Shown here: positions 43,359 to 53,763 of the stretch, in pieces
Numbering within the stretch: the stretch's first letter is position 1
Layout of the letters: each line of letters begins with the position of its first letter
Origin: Dryomyza anilis
Taxonomy: Eukaryota > Arthropoda > Insecta > Diptera > Dryomyzidae
Assembly (NCBI GenBank): GCA_951804985.1
Contig: OX638130.1
Coordinates: forward strand, 79,292,583 to 79,356,582
DNA: 64,000 bases
Direction: 5' to 3'
Position numbers and translations under genes: made by a program
The notes under the pieces: generated by a model
The model's database searches: none
What the model saw: only the letters and a program-made list of their open reading frames with translations
What the model was told of the DNA's origin: nothing

Positions 43359-43722
43359 GGTGGTATACAGCGCGCCAACACTTCGGCGACAGTACAGTGT
43401 CACTGAGGCAGAAAAAAATGAATCGAATCTCGCCAATGCGCGCAATCACATCGGACGCAGCCGCAGCCTAGGCGATCAGGAGAACAATGACATTTACGTC
43501 AACAGCGGCAGCAATACACGTCGGTTGTCAACTTATATAAGCGCACGCAGACGTCCGTCTTCGCAGTCTTCGCGTAAAAACCGCGTAAGTGCAATCGAAA
43601 CAAAATTCTGCTCAACGTCGTCAACGTCATCCTCATTGCACCAACGCACACACACTCGCAATGCCTCCGTCGCCACCAACAACAATGTCAAACGCCGTTC
43701 ATCGCATGATTATTTTATTTAA
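43359..43722 (+). CDS. possible host exon, Ser/Arg-rich C-terminal region, unknown protein
   Basis: A 120-codon frame (opens at GTG 43360, stop TAA at 43720-43722) begins exactly at the end of the CAGTGTTG element. The peptide is rich in Ser, Arg, Thr and Asn with low-complexity tracts (RRRPSSQSSRKNRVSA, SSTSSSLHQRTHTRNASV) and ends RRSSHDYFI. GC content is clearly higher than in the flanks, as for fly coding sequence. Before the transposon, 40350-40423 is also CAG-rich and could be the other side of an interrupted exon (QLQQQEQKQPVT), but simple joining does not keep the frame. A GTAAGT at 43585 could be a donor. I do not recognise the gene. Confidence 0.35.
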
Positions 43723-43785
43723 AATTGATATTTGTTTTTTTTTATTTATAATATTGTTATACCCTACACTAAGTTTGTATTATAT

Positions 43786-43912
43786 TGTTACGAAAAGATG
43801 TAATTTGTCCCATTGTGCAAGCAATGAATAAGTATAGATGAGACGAAAGACGATTCAGCGTACTGAAGAAAAGTGTTAGAAAGAGACGGAAGATCATTCA
43901 GAACACAGGCAG
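43786..43912 (+). mobile_element. Gyp-B LTR fragment
   Basis: TGTTACGAAAAGATGTAATT and the following GTTAGAAAGAGACGGAAGATC match the start of the Gyp-B LTR (61391 onward). After GATCATTCAG it skips to CAGGCAGTATATATA, the LTR TATA-box region, and there turns into a TA microsatellite. The rest of the LTR is missing. Confidence 0.7.
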
Positions 43913-43916
43913 TATA

Positions 43917-44007
<91 letters not shown>
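43911..44007. repeat. (TA)n microsatellite
   Basis: About 95 bases of nearly pure TA with one TG near its start, followed by a shorter TA run at 44022-44033. It produces long Tyr-Ile open frames on both strands, which are not genes. Confidence 0.9.
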
Positions 44008-44009
<2 letters not shown>

Positions 44010-44033
44010 CCTGTGTGCCTGTATATATATATA

Positions 44034-46104
44034 TTGGATTTTTTTGTTTTTGGCGATCTGAAAAACGTAAGTTGGCTTAATGGGAAAAGTTGAATATCTC
44101 CCAAAGTTTAAAGAGTAAATTCACAAAATTTTGGGAAAAGTGCTCAAATATAATGCAGTTGCCAAAACTGTTGTTAAAAATTTTGAACATCGACTTATTA
44201 ATACAGGAACTAATTCTAAATTCATGAATTAATTTCAGTTAATAAAAAAATTCCGCTAATCAATTTGTATCCGCTACATCCAATATTTGTTTCTTACATA
44301 TCCAATGTATCTAATAAATATAATTTGATCGCGGGCGTAGGTAAAATGTAGCAGTACAGATCATTTACATTCAGAAATTCGTATAAAACGCTCGTTTTAA
44401 GAGATTAAATTATTTATAACTTTAGTATTCGGAGTATGATTTCCAAAATTTTAAATATAGTCGGAAGAAAACGTCGTAATCTTTTCACAAAAAAATATAA
44501 AACACATACTCGCTAAAGGTATACCGTAGCTATAGGTGATTATATTGTTGAAAAATTAAATTTTTTCATACATTTTTAATTTAAAAATATGTACTTAACA
44601 GATCAAATATATAATTGTACGATCGTGAAATGTTTCATTTATTACCGATTTAATAAAATATATTTTATTACATTTGGTTAGGAAACACCCAAATTAGAGT
44701 CGATTATAACTTTACTCAGTAACACTTTACTCAAGAAATGAGAAAAAAATATTCGTATGGAGATATCCCAAACTGCAATGTAATATAAATCGTGTATGCT
44801 GATTTTGACTGCATAATCAGTTTTTTCCTATTACCCTAATTTAAGCCGTTATAACCACTACACTCAGGGAAAAAATATCAAAAAAATATGTATATAAATT
44901 TAAAAAGAAATTAAACTGATTTCATGATGTTTTTTTTTTCAAACAGATTCATACAGCGCTACCAATAATCAAAAAAAAATGTACAGTTTTAACAAATAGT
45001 CTGCTTTTTGACTAATCTTCCATAAAAATGTATGTCAAAATCGACTACTATCTTCAGTTGGACATTATTTTTGATTATTGGTAACGCTGATATTGTTAGT
45101 TGTTAACATGGTACATGAATTTAATTATTATTATTATTTTTCATAATGTCAATTATTAATAGTACAAATTTTTAACTGAACATGGATTATCTGTTTGATT
45201 CAACATGCTGAATCGTTAATGTAATAATTGTATAATGTTACATTTACATTGGTTAGAATAACTCGATGTCTTGTTAAATTAAAATTGCAATAAAATGTAT
45301 GACTGTTGATTTAATAGTATCACGAAAACTTTTTAATTTTTTATTTTATAGACTACTTTTGGATGATTTTTTTAGAATTTCGGATCTAATGATAAAGAAG
45401 AAAGCGATATATGATTATCAAGAGCATTGCCCAAACTAAAATTAGAAACTATTTTTCTATATTTACTACATTTTAAAATATGCGTTGTTGATAGAGTCCG
45501 TAAAGCATTTCATTATTATAGAATTTTATTTTTGTTCTGTTGAGTAATTATATATATAAAGTAAAAATATATAAAAATAAAGTATTTTTGACAATATAAT
45601 CACATATAACTTCGGTACAACTTTACCAATTATGTGTTTTATAATTTTTTGTGAAAATTTTCAGACGTTTTCTTTGCACTATATATAAAATTTAAGATAT
45701 CCTACTCCAAATACTAAAGGTATAAATAAAAAAATCTCTAAAAACTTGCGTTATATACGAATTTCTTAATGTAGACGATATTTACCGCTATATTTTGCCT
45801 AGGCCCGCGGTTAAATTATATTTATTAGATACATTGGATATCTAAGAAACAATTATTGGGTGTAGTGGATACGAACTGATTAGCGGAATTTTTTTATTAA
45901 CTGAAATTAATTCATAAATTTAAAATTAGTTTGTGTATTAATAATTCGATGTTAAAAAATTGTAGCAACAGTTTTAGAAACTACACTATATAAGAGCACT
46001 TTTCCCAAAATGTTGTGAAGTTACTCCTTAAACTTTGGGAGATATTCAACTTTTCCCATGAAGCCAACATACGTTTTTCAGATCGCCAAAAACAGAAAAT
46101 CCAA
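44034..46104. mobile_element. foldback-type element, 2.07 kb with about 510-bp inverted arms
   Basis: The left arm (44034 to about 44555) and right arm (about 45585-46104) are diverged reverse complements, from TTGGATTTTTTTGTTTTTGG / CAAAAACAGAAAATCCAA at the tips to GATTATATTGTTG / CAATATAATCACAT near the centre. The 1-kb middle has no gene. A small inner hairpin (22-bp arms) sits at 44954-45089. A foldback element or an old long-TIR DNA transposon. Confidence 0.7.
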
Positions 46105-46184
46105 GTGCGCGACCTCTAAACATAAATCGATTATGGAAAAAAAGGCACGTGTGTGTCTATTTAAACTTTTCTGATCGTATGGTG

Positions 46185-46916
46185 TGTTGCGGGCTCCAGG
46201 GGTCTTTTGTTCTTGCCTTTATTAATGAAACCGTCAGTGACAATGTTCCCTCGAAGTCCACAATTCTTTCCTAACAATTATTATTAAATAAAAACGCAAG
46301 GATATTTTAGACTTGCTTTACACTTTTATTAATTATTTTTAAGTATTTTTACAAGCTTGAGTTTAAACTAAAAACACGCCTGCACTCTAAGGCAGTTAAA
46401 ATCATAATGCTTAAAATCTAAACTTAACCTCTGCTCATCCCCTCGGTATCATGCGATTCACGAACCCCTTGCTTTTACTTATGTCTTAAAACACAACTCA
46501 TAAATGCAAGCAAGCATATTCTTAAATCTACGTACTACTAAAAACCTCATGAACCCCACATCAGTTATTTACTAATATTGTGAAATCATTAAATGAGAAA
46601 ATTCCAATGTGCTAAAATCTTAATTGGTTCCCATGCTGGCGTTAGTCTTGACTTAAATTACAACCAATGCTTTTGTTGTTGCTTTTAAACAGACGGCACA
46701 CTTGCTAGCGCGAGTCTCGGATCAAATTGCAACCAATGCATTTTTTGTTGCTTTTAAGCAGACTTAATTTTATCTCCTGAAAGTATGCACTCATAAACAT
46801 TATGCACTTGTTCCAGTTACGTCGTTGACGTTATGTTAAGTTAACATGCATCTGTTATTGTGTTTTTAGATTTGAACTTTATGTGCATACTGGTTATGTA
46901 CAGGCTTTCTTAAATA
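46185..46916 (-). mobile_element. Gyp-A copy 2, 3' LTR (minus strand)
   Basis: Runs from TGTTGCGGGCTCC (LTR end, 46185) to TTCTTAAAT at 46916, lacking the last 30 bases of the LTR compared with 55409-56158. Preceded by GGTG (46181-46184), which recurs after the other LTR (56159-56162) as a 4-bp target duplication. It is joined directly to plus-strand protease sequence at 46917. Confidence 0.85.
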
Positions 46917-47363
46917 TGCGTAAGGACGTTCGGCACGACCAATATACAACATAGTAATATAAAGTGGTTACATTTAATAATGCATGTAGTATCTCTTGAA
47001 CAAGGAATACCAGCAGACGGAATAATAGGACGGGATAACATATGGAATAGATCCGTAATAAACGCAATTAATAAGACCATAACATTCTACGATAAAGGAA
47101 AGAATCACACTATCCGATTACCAATGAAAACGCGAGCCGACATAGAAAATATTTATTACAATCATGAAATAAAAATCATGCCGAGAACCGCAAACATAGT
47201 AGAAATTACACTAAAAACAAAAATTCCAATTGTATTAATACATAAACAAGAAATTTATCCTGGAGTATATTTGGGAGAAAGCTTATCGAATGTTAACAAA
47301 AATAAAGTTTATGTCTCAGTATTAAATGCTACAGAAAAGGATTATAATAGACAACAATTTTAA
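46917..47363 (+). pseudogene. Gyp-A copy 2 protease C-terminus (inverted segment)
   Basis: Starts within the protease (GCVRTLG region) and reads through GIIGRDNIWNRS to the RT overlap. Unlike copy 1, the frame stays open past RTAN to residues of the RT leader, overlapping the RT frame by about 38 bases. The catalytic aspartate half of the protease is not in this segment; it is on the minus strand at 50959-51686. Confidence 0.75.
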
Positions 47364-49293
47364 ACCGAAATTTTCAAATTTTAATCAGTATAGGGAATCA
47401 GATACAAACAATTCTACAATAAATACTATAAATTCAGTGAATATAAAAAATAGGATTAATAGATTATTAGAGAAAATTAACATCGATGAATCTTTAAATA
47501 AGGAGGAAATCACATCATTACAAAATCTTTGTATTTCTTACCACGATGTTTTTCACTTAGAAGGTGACGAACTGTCATACACGCCGATACTTAAACACGA
47601 CATAACAACACAATGGAATCAACCACCAATTAACCAAAAGCAATACAAACTTTCACACACACATAGAGAGGAAATTAATAGACAGGTTAACAAAATGTTA
47701 GATGCTGGTATTATATCGCCAAGTATATCACCCTGGAATTCACCATTACTATTGGTACCGAAGAGGAGCGACAAAGACGGAAACAAAAAATGGAGACTTG
47801 TCATAGATTTCCGTAAATTAAATGACGTAACTGTAAAACAGGTATTTCCTATTCCGCGAATAGATGAAATATTAGATCAATTAGGTCACAGTCGGTATTT
47901 TTCAACTTTAGATTTAGCAAGTCGCTATCATCAGGTCTTAGTAGAAGAAGGTGATAAAGAAAAAACTGCCTTCAGTACAGGACTTGGACATTTTGAATTC
48001 AATAGGATGCCTTTCGGTTTAACAGGGGCACCAGCAACTTTCCAGAGAATAATGAATCACATCTTAACAGGGTTACAGGGTATCGATTGTTTTGTATATC
48101 TTGATGATATAGTTGTGTATGGGAAAAATATAAGCGAACATGAACACAGATTAAGCAAAGTATTACAGATACTAAGAGACCATAATTTAAAATTAAATAC
48201 CGAAAAATGTCAGTTTTTACGTCGTGAAGTTGTATATTTAGGGCATAAATGTTCAGAACTTGGTGCGCTGCCAGACCCCGCTAAGGTCGAATGCGTAAAA
48301 AATATTCCAGTACCAAGAAACAGAAAAGAAGTACAAGCATTCTTGGGATTAATTAAATATTACAGAAAGTTCATAAGCAATATGGCAAGGTTATCTTTAC
48401 CAATTAATAATTTACTTAAAAAGGACGTTAAATTTAAATGGACGGACGATTGTCAAAATTCATTTATTAAATTGAAAGAATCAATAATTTCACCTCCAAT
48501 ATTAGCATATCCAGATTTTACAAAAACTTTTTTACTAACAACAGACGCAAGTAACGAAGCAGTAGGTGCAGTCCTATCTCAAGGTGAAGTAGGAAGCGAC
48601 CGACCGATGGCGTTTGCAAGTAGAACTTTAAATGGAGCAGAAAAACGATATTCTACCATTGAAAAGGAATTTTTAACAATTGTTTGGGCAACAAAGAATT
48701 TTAGAGCATACCTATTAGGGCGACCATTCAAAATTTTTACAGATCATCAACCTCTAAAAGGTATTGCAAATTTAAAAGATCAGACATCCCGCCTTGCTCG
48801 TTTCCGACACAAATTATCGGAATATGATTTTGAAATAATGTACAAACCAGGCAAAAAGAATTTAAATGCGGATGCTTTAAGCAGAATTCCATATATAGAA
48901 CCAGATATTACAGCCGTACAAACACGATCCAAAACTACACAAAATATTTTAGATCAGCAAATCAGAAAATTAAAACCACAAATCAGTACACCAGTCGTAG
49001 ATGAAACAATAATAGATACAAATAATGAAACGAATTCAACTCAAATATTAACTGATCCAGATGAAATTAAAACCGTGATGAAAGATTTTCATGATTCAGC
49101 ACTAGGAGGCCATCAGGGCACACTTAAAACATACTTTAGGATTAAGAAACAATTTAAATGGAGGGGAATGCAGAAACAAATAAAAGAATATGTTAGAAAC
49201 TGTCCTAAATGCCAAATGAACAAAAGTTCAAAGTTAACAAAAATGTCAATGGTTTTTTTTTTTGACAGATACGCCAACACGTCCATTCGATAA
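47326..49293 (+). CDS. Gyp-A copy 2 reverse transcriptase, RNase H and integrase zinc finger (655 codons, uninterrupted)
   Basis: The longest intact frame in the window. RT palm motifs: RLVIDFRKLND, FSTLDLASRYHQV, MPFGLTGAPATFQR and the active-site YLDD at residues 258-261. The connection is followed by RNase H with the first catalytic aspartate in LTTDAS near residue 407, IEKEFL, TDHQPL and NADALSR. Near residues 588-633 is the H-H-C-C integrase finger (GGHQGT...NCPKCQ). The frame ends just after an 11-T run at 49253-49263, beyond which the integrase core is in another frame. It would copy element RNA into cDNA. It lies in an internally inverted segment, opposite in direction to its own LTRs, so it cannot be expressed normally. 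Confidence 0.9.
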   Translation: MLQKRIIIDNNFKPKFSNFNQYRESDTNNSTINTINSVNIKNRINRLLEKINIDESLNKEEITSLQNLCISYHDVFHLEGDELSYTPILKHDITTQWNQPPINQKQYKLSHTHREEINRQVNKMLDAGIISPSISPWNSPLLLVPKRSDKDGNKKWRLVIDFRKLNDVTVKQVFPIPRIDEILDQLGHSRYFSTLDLASRYHQVLVEEGDKEKTAFSTGLGHFEFNRMPFGLTGAPATFQRIMNHILTGLQGIDCFVYLDDIVVYGKNISEHEHRLSKVLQILRDHNLKLNTEKCQFLRREVVYLGHKCSELGALPDPAKVECVKNIPVPRNRKEVQAFLGLIKYYRKFISNMARLSLPINNLLKKDVKFKWTDDCQNSFIKLKESIISPPILAYPDFTKTFLLTTDASNEAVGAVLSQGEVGSDRPMAFASRTLNGAEKRYSTIEKEFLTIVWATKNFRAYLLGRPFKIFTDHQPLKGIANLKDQTSRLARFRHKLSEYDFEIMYKPGKKNLNADALSRIPYIEPDITAVQTRSKTTQNILDQQIRKLKPQISTPVVDETIIDTNNETNSTQILTDPDEIKTVMKDFHDSALGGHQGTLKTYFRIKKQFKWRGMQKQIKEYVRNCPKCQMNKSSKLTKMSMVFFFDRYANTSIR

Positions 49294-50089
49294 GGTTTAT
49301 ATGGACTTGGTAGGAATTTTACCTGAAACAGTGTCAGGAAATAAATATATTTTAACTTTTCAAACGATTTTTCAAAATACATGTGCTGCGTAGCTATCCT
49401 AGACGCGGAAGCAAGCACAGTAGCCAAAGCTTTTTACGAGGAAATTATCACGCGTTATAATATTCCGAAAATTTTAATTACAGATGGTTCAAATGGTTCA
49501 AATTTTGTGTCAAAATTATTTTCAGACACGTGCAAGTTATTAAACATTAAAAAATGTATATAACACCTTATCACCCGCAGGAGAATGGCTCGTTAGAACG
49601 AAGTCACAGACCTTTAGCGGAGTATTTGAGATGTTTTGCAAAAGAGGATGGGTCCAACTGGGACCAATGGTTGAATTCGGCAATGCATGTGCACAATAAC
49701 ACAGTGCATATGTCAACAGGGCAAACGCCTTGTCGTACTTTATACGGATTTGAATTTGACATGCCAACCAACCTGAAACGAAAATGTTCACCAATTTATA
49801 ATAGTGAAGATTACAATAAGGTATTAAAATACCAAATACAGCGTACACATGAGATAGTCAGACAAAATCAAGAAAAAGCTAAGGAAAGATCTAAACGAAG
49901 TTACGATAATACATTAAATACGGTAGTTTTTAAGGAAGGAGATAAACCAGACTAGGAAAAACAAATTTTCACCAATCTGGGTAGGTCCCTATGAAGTCCT
50001 TTCGATAATAAGTCCTGTGACAACAGTGATCTGTATCAAGGGAAAAGGAAAAAAATTCCATAATAACTTAAAAGCATATAACTCTTAAG
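49294..50089 (+). pseudogene. Gyp-A copy 2 integrase core and C-terminus
   Basis: Same lesions as copy 1: the frame change at the T run, a stop before the CVAILDAE stretch, DGSNGSNF in place of the usual D-Q-G-x-N-F, and TAG after GDKPD. One extra frame change splits 49381-49563 from 49554-49955 near LLNIKK. HPQENGSLERSH holds the catalytic glutamate. The GPY-type C-terminus lies in a third frame to about 50089. Confidence 0.8.
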
Positions 50090-50920
50090 TTATACACAAT
50101 CGAACGAACAAAAACAAAGAAATTAATAACCGAACCAAGTTCATAATGATCATTAACCGCAATGCATAATATTGCAAACAACGTAAATAAAGTACGCGTA
50201 AATATATTTTTTTTTTTTTAGAAAATATGTTTTTAAAATCTAAAATATATAAATAGCTATGTATTATTTTTAGAAGATGACTAGCATTAGATCAAGTATT
50301 AAATGAGAAAGGAATAAAGTATAAAGAAGATTATATTAGATATTTCATAAACAAGAATTCAGTACGAATTTGCCAAAGCAATAAAATATACATTGTCACT
50401 ATAATTGAGATAGGTCAGTACTTCAGTTTCATTGTCAAGATCATTTTCAATGGAAACAGGCAACAGAAAGATCATTGCACTTGAAGTACAGATAGGTGTT
50501 AGCGTAGCACACACTAAAGTGGAGCACATATAGAAGTGAGGAGCTAATGTTATAAGCGATAAAATGCAATTCAGCGTTTTGCATCTAGAAACAATGCACC
50601 GAAAATGAAAAGAGATACGTTAATGCAGCGTAAAAATTTGAACAATAATTGAATGATAAGAAAACAATACAATACACAATTTAACAAAATTAACAAACGT
50701 TTTAAATGTGATCATTACACGGTAATAAAAATATATATGTAAATATTGAATGTACAAAAGTAGTTATGCATAAATCGCGCGCGCTTACCATTATTGAAAA
50801 TTGGCTATAATGATTAAATTCATAAATTAGTGCATGAATAAATAGTTAAGTATTTTTGAAAATAATTAGCATTGATTCATGTGCTAATGAAATTATAAAT
50901 AAAATAATGTATATATATTA
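50090..50920 (+). other. Gyp-A copy 2, 3' non-coding region (inverted segment)
   Basis: Collinear with copy 1 from about 27306, ending about 400 bases short of where copy 1 reaches its LTR piece. No coding seen. Confidence 0.6.
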
Positions 50921-50958
50921 AGAGGAAATTAATAGACAGGTTAACAAAATGTTAGATG
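50921..50958 (+). repeat. 38-bp RT fragment at the inversion junction
   Basis: AGAGGAAATTAATAGACAGG and the following bases to TTAGATG repeat 47665-47702 of the RT frame. It sits between the plus-strand 3' region and the minus-strand protease and ends within three bases of the RT position where the copy 1 tandem duplication breaks. Confidence 0.8.
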
Positions 50959-51686
50959 TTTATTACGTATCTATTCCATATGTTATCCCGTCCTATTATT
51001 CCGTCTGCTGGTATTCCTTGTTCAAGAGATACTACATGCATTATTAAATGTAACCACTTTATATTACTGTGTTGTATTTTGGTCGTGCCTAACGTCCTTA
51101 CGCATCCACCAAAAGCCCCATTAAAATCTTTCTTACTATTCTTGTCAAAATCCGGTAGTTGTGTCATTGCACCTTCCTTTATTATGCTTGCATCTGCTCC
51201 TGAGTCTACCAGTAATATGAGTTTTCCATTTTTAGCTGCCTCGCAAGGTACTTCAATGAACACATCACTTACATTAGACAATTTAAAGCAGTTTCCCTTT
51301 CTATTGTATATTTTGTTAATTCTTTTTTTATTTAATCCACTCAACTGTTGTCTGATTTTTTTATCATAACATGTTATAAAATTTTCAAACTTTTTCAACA
51401 TTCCTGTAAACATATTGTTCAACTTTTGACCTATTTGCATTTCTTCCCATACACATCTTTGCCGATTAGTTTCATCTGCTACTGATTTAATCATTTTTGC
51501 CCCTATTGCTATTATCATATATATAAAGAAATGTATTAATGCAAAAATTACCATTGTCACTCCCTCACAATCAAACCACGGTGGATCAATATGTGTATCA
51601 ACGGTCACTTCAGACGTCTGATTTGCAATATTTTCCTCCACCGGTTTTCTCTTATTTTTAGGAGTTTGGGTAGTTAATGTGATCAC
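50959..51686 (-). pseudogene. Gyp-A copy 2 protease, N-terminal and catalytic part
   Basis: 244 codons on the minus strand, same start and hydrophobic segment (MVIFALIHFFIYMIIAIGA) as in copy 1, catalytic VDSGADAS retained, ending at GIIGRDNIWNR where it meets the inversion joint. About 150 bases of protease sequence are present in both orientations (here and at 46917-47069), so the inversion is not a simple cut and flip. Confidence 0.8.
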
Positions 51687-51924
51687 AGACCTATCAGCCT
51701 TATGATTTACTATTTCTACCCTTTTTGACCTAATTTTGCTATTTTTAATGGGTCCCCAGCCTACTGGCCTTGGCTGGGCCCCTGGTAGTTTCCCTTGTTT
51801 TGATCATTATTCTCCCTCGCCAGATAATCCCTCTTGGCGTAGCAATCAGTTTCTACATGACCAAGTCTACGACACCAATCACATTTTAAATTATTTCTTG
51901 GGGTATTCCCATTTCTATTGTTAC
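51687..51924 (-). pseudogene. Gyp-A copy 2 gag C-terminus with third zinc knuckle
   Basis: The minus strand encodes the same CX2CX4H-type knuckle and Gln-rich tail as 20047-20206, with point differences. It is bounded by M2 on the gag side. Confidence 0.65.
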
Positions 51925-52796
51925 ACACAAAAAAATAATTGCTTGACGTGCAGTTGTTTCAACGAATATTCATTTGCATCTACCAAATTTAGTCAGTTTC
52001 AACTGAAATTCATTTGTGGTAAACAATAGTATGAAGCGTAACCAACTATTAGTTGAAGCAACTACAACATTGATTGGGGAAACAAACTTTTTATCCATTT
52101 TCAATTTTTTTGTTTCCATTGCCACGGCAACTAAATTAAAAATGAGACCTCACCAATGTTTAGTTGACTTAATAGATAGCTATATAACATTAAGTTGTAG
52201 CAACCAATATTTATTTGATTCAACTGTGAAATCAGTTGTCTTGCATAATAGCGATGCCAAAGCAGGACAACACCAGTCGCGCAAGCTTTACATTTTTCAC
52301 TCGTTTTGTTTTGCGGACAGCGCGTGCCACGTCTTAGTCTTAAACAATATTTGGAATTGTTTTAAGGCTTGTTCGTTTTTACTGTTCGGTTTTTTCATGC
52401 TCAAATATACTTTTTTTCCACTAGAGACATACTATTCTACAGAGTACTTCCTATTGTGTTTCTATATGTTGTCTTTATATATGCAGCCCTAGCGCTCCAA
52501 CGTGTTGCAAACACGAAGTCAACAGCACAACGAATCGTCGGCAATGGTCGATCTCGGGAACGCTGTTGTGACGCTGACTTCGTGTTTGCAACACGTTGGA
52601 GCGCTAGGTAAAATGACCGATTTCTTATAACTAAATTGGCTACCACAACTAAACAAATTGGTTGTGTCAATTGCATTCATTAGTTGTGTGAACTGATACG
52701 CGGTGTTGCAACAACTGAATCAGTCGAATGTTGACGGAACTAAATAAATCGGTTGGCAAAAAAAGACGGTTGCCCCAATTGATTCGTTCTTTGGGT
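51925..52796. mobile_element. M2 in Gyp-A copy 2 (872 bp, longest M2)
   Basis: Same insertion point in gag as M2 of copy 1, same ends (complement of ACCCAAAG...TTTTGTGT) and hairpin core at about 52487-52608, plus about 225 bp that copy 1 M2 has lost. Confidence 0.8.
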
Positions 52797-52963
52797 GTAT
52801 TATTTCTATTATTATTATTATTGGTACGGTACGTAGTGTTATGTCCTGCTTGCAAATTATTGTTTAAAAATTCCCTATTAACGACTGGATGGTTTTGAGT
52901 ACGTCCAAACCCTTCCTTATTTTGAGCTTCTAATCTAATGGAAGCACACCTCCAACTAGATTC
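52797..52963 (-). pseudogene. Gyp-A copy 2 gag, segment between M2 and M1
   Basis: Minus-strand counterpart of 19229-19395, encoding the Asn-rich linker. Confidence 0.65.
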
Positions 52964-52967
52964 GTGC

Positions 52968-53763
52968 ACACAAAAAAATAATTGCTTGGCGTGCAGTTGT
53001 TTCAACGAATATTCATTTGCATCTACCAAATATAGTCAGTTTCAACTGAAATTCATTTGTGGTAAACAATAGTAAGAAGCGTAACCAACTATTAGTTGAA
53101 GCAACTGCAACATTGATTGGGAAAACAAACTTTTTATCCATTTTCAATTTTTTTGTTTCCATTGCCACGGCAACTAAATTCAAAATGAGACCTAACCAAT
53201 ATTTAGTTGACTTAACAGATAATTATATAACATTAAGTAGTAGCAACCAATTTTTATTTGATTCAACTGCGAAATCCGTTGTCTTGTATAAAAGCGATGA
53301 CAAAGCAGGACAACACCAGTCGCGCAAGCTTTACATTTTTCACTCGTTTTGTTTTGTGCTAAGGACAGCGCGTGCCACGTCTTAGTCTTAAACAATATTT
53401 GGAATTGTTTTAAGGCGATTTCAGATTTTTTTTACTCGTTTTTTGTTTTGTGCTACGGACAGTGCGTGCCACGTCTTAAACAAAATTTGGAATTGTTTTA
53501 AGGCTTGTTCATTTTTACTGTTTGGTTTTTCATGCTCAAATATACTTTCTTCAACAAGGGACATACTGTTCTACAGAGTTCTTGCTATTTATTATAATTA
53601 AATTGGCTACCACAACTAAACAAATTTGTTGTGTCAATTGTCTTTGGTAGTTGTGTGAACTGATACGCGGTGTTGCAACAACTGAATCAGTCGAATGCTG
53701 ACAGAACTAAATAAATCGGTTGGCAAAAAAAGACGGTTGCCTCAACTGATACGTTCTTTGGGT
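52968..53763. mobile_element. M1 in Gyp-A copy 2 (796 bp, without hairpin core)
   Basis: Flanked by GTGC (52964-52967 and 53764-53767), the same target tetranucleotide as M1 in copy 1. Near 53588 the sequence goes straight from TTGCTATTTATTATAATTAA across the site where copy 1 has the hairpin and its flanks, about 170 bp. Confidence 0.8.

Noticed and set aside
43873..44104. Tyr-Ile repeat proteins on both strands
   Set aside because: Translation of the (TA)n microsatellite.
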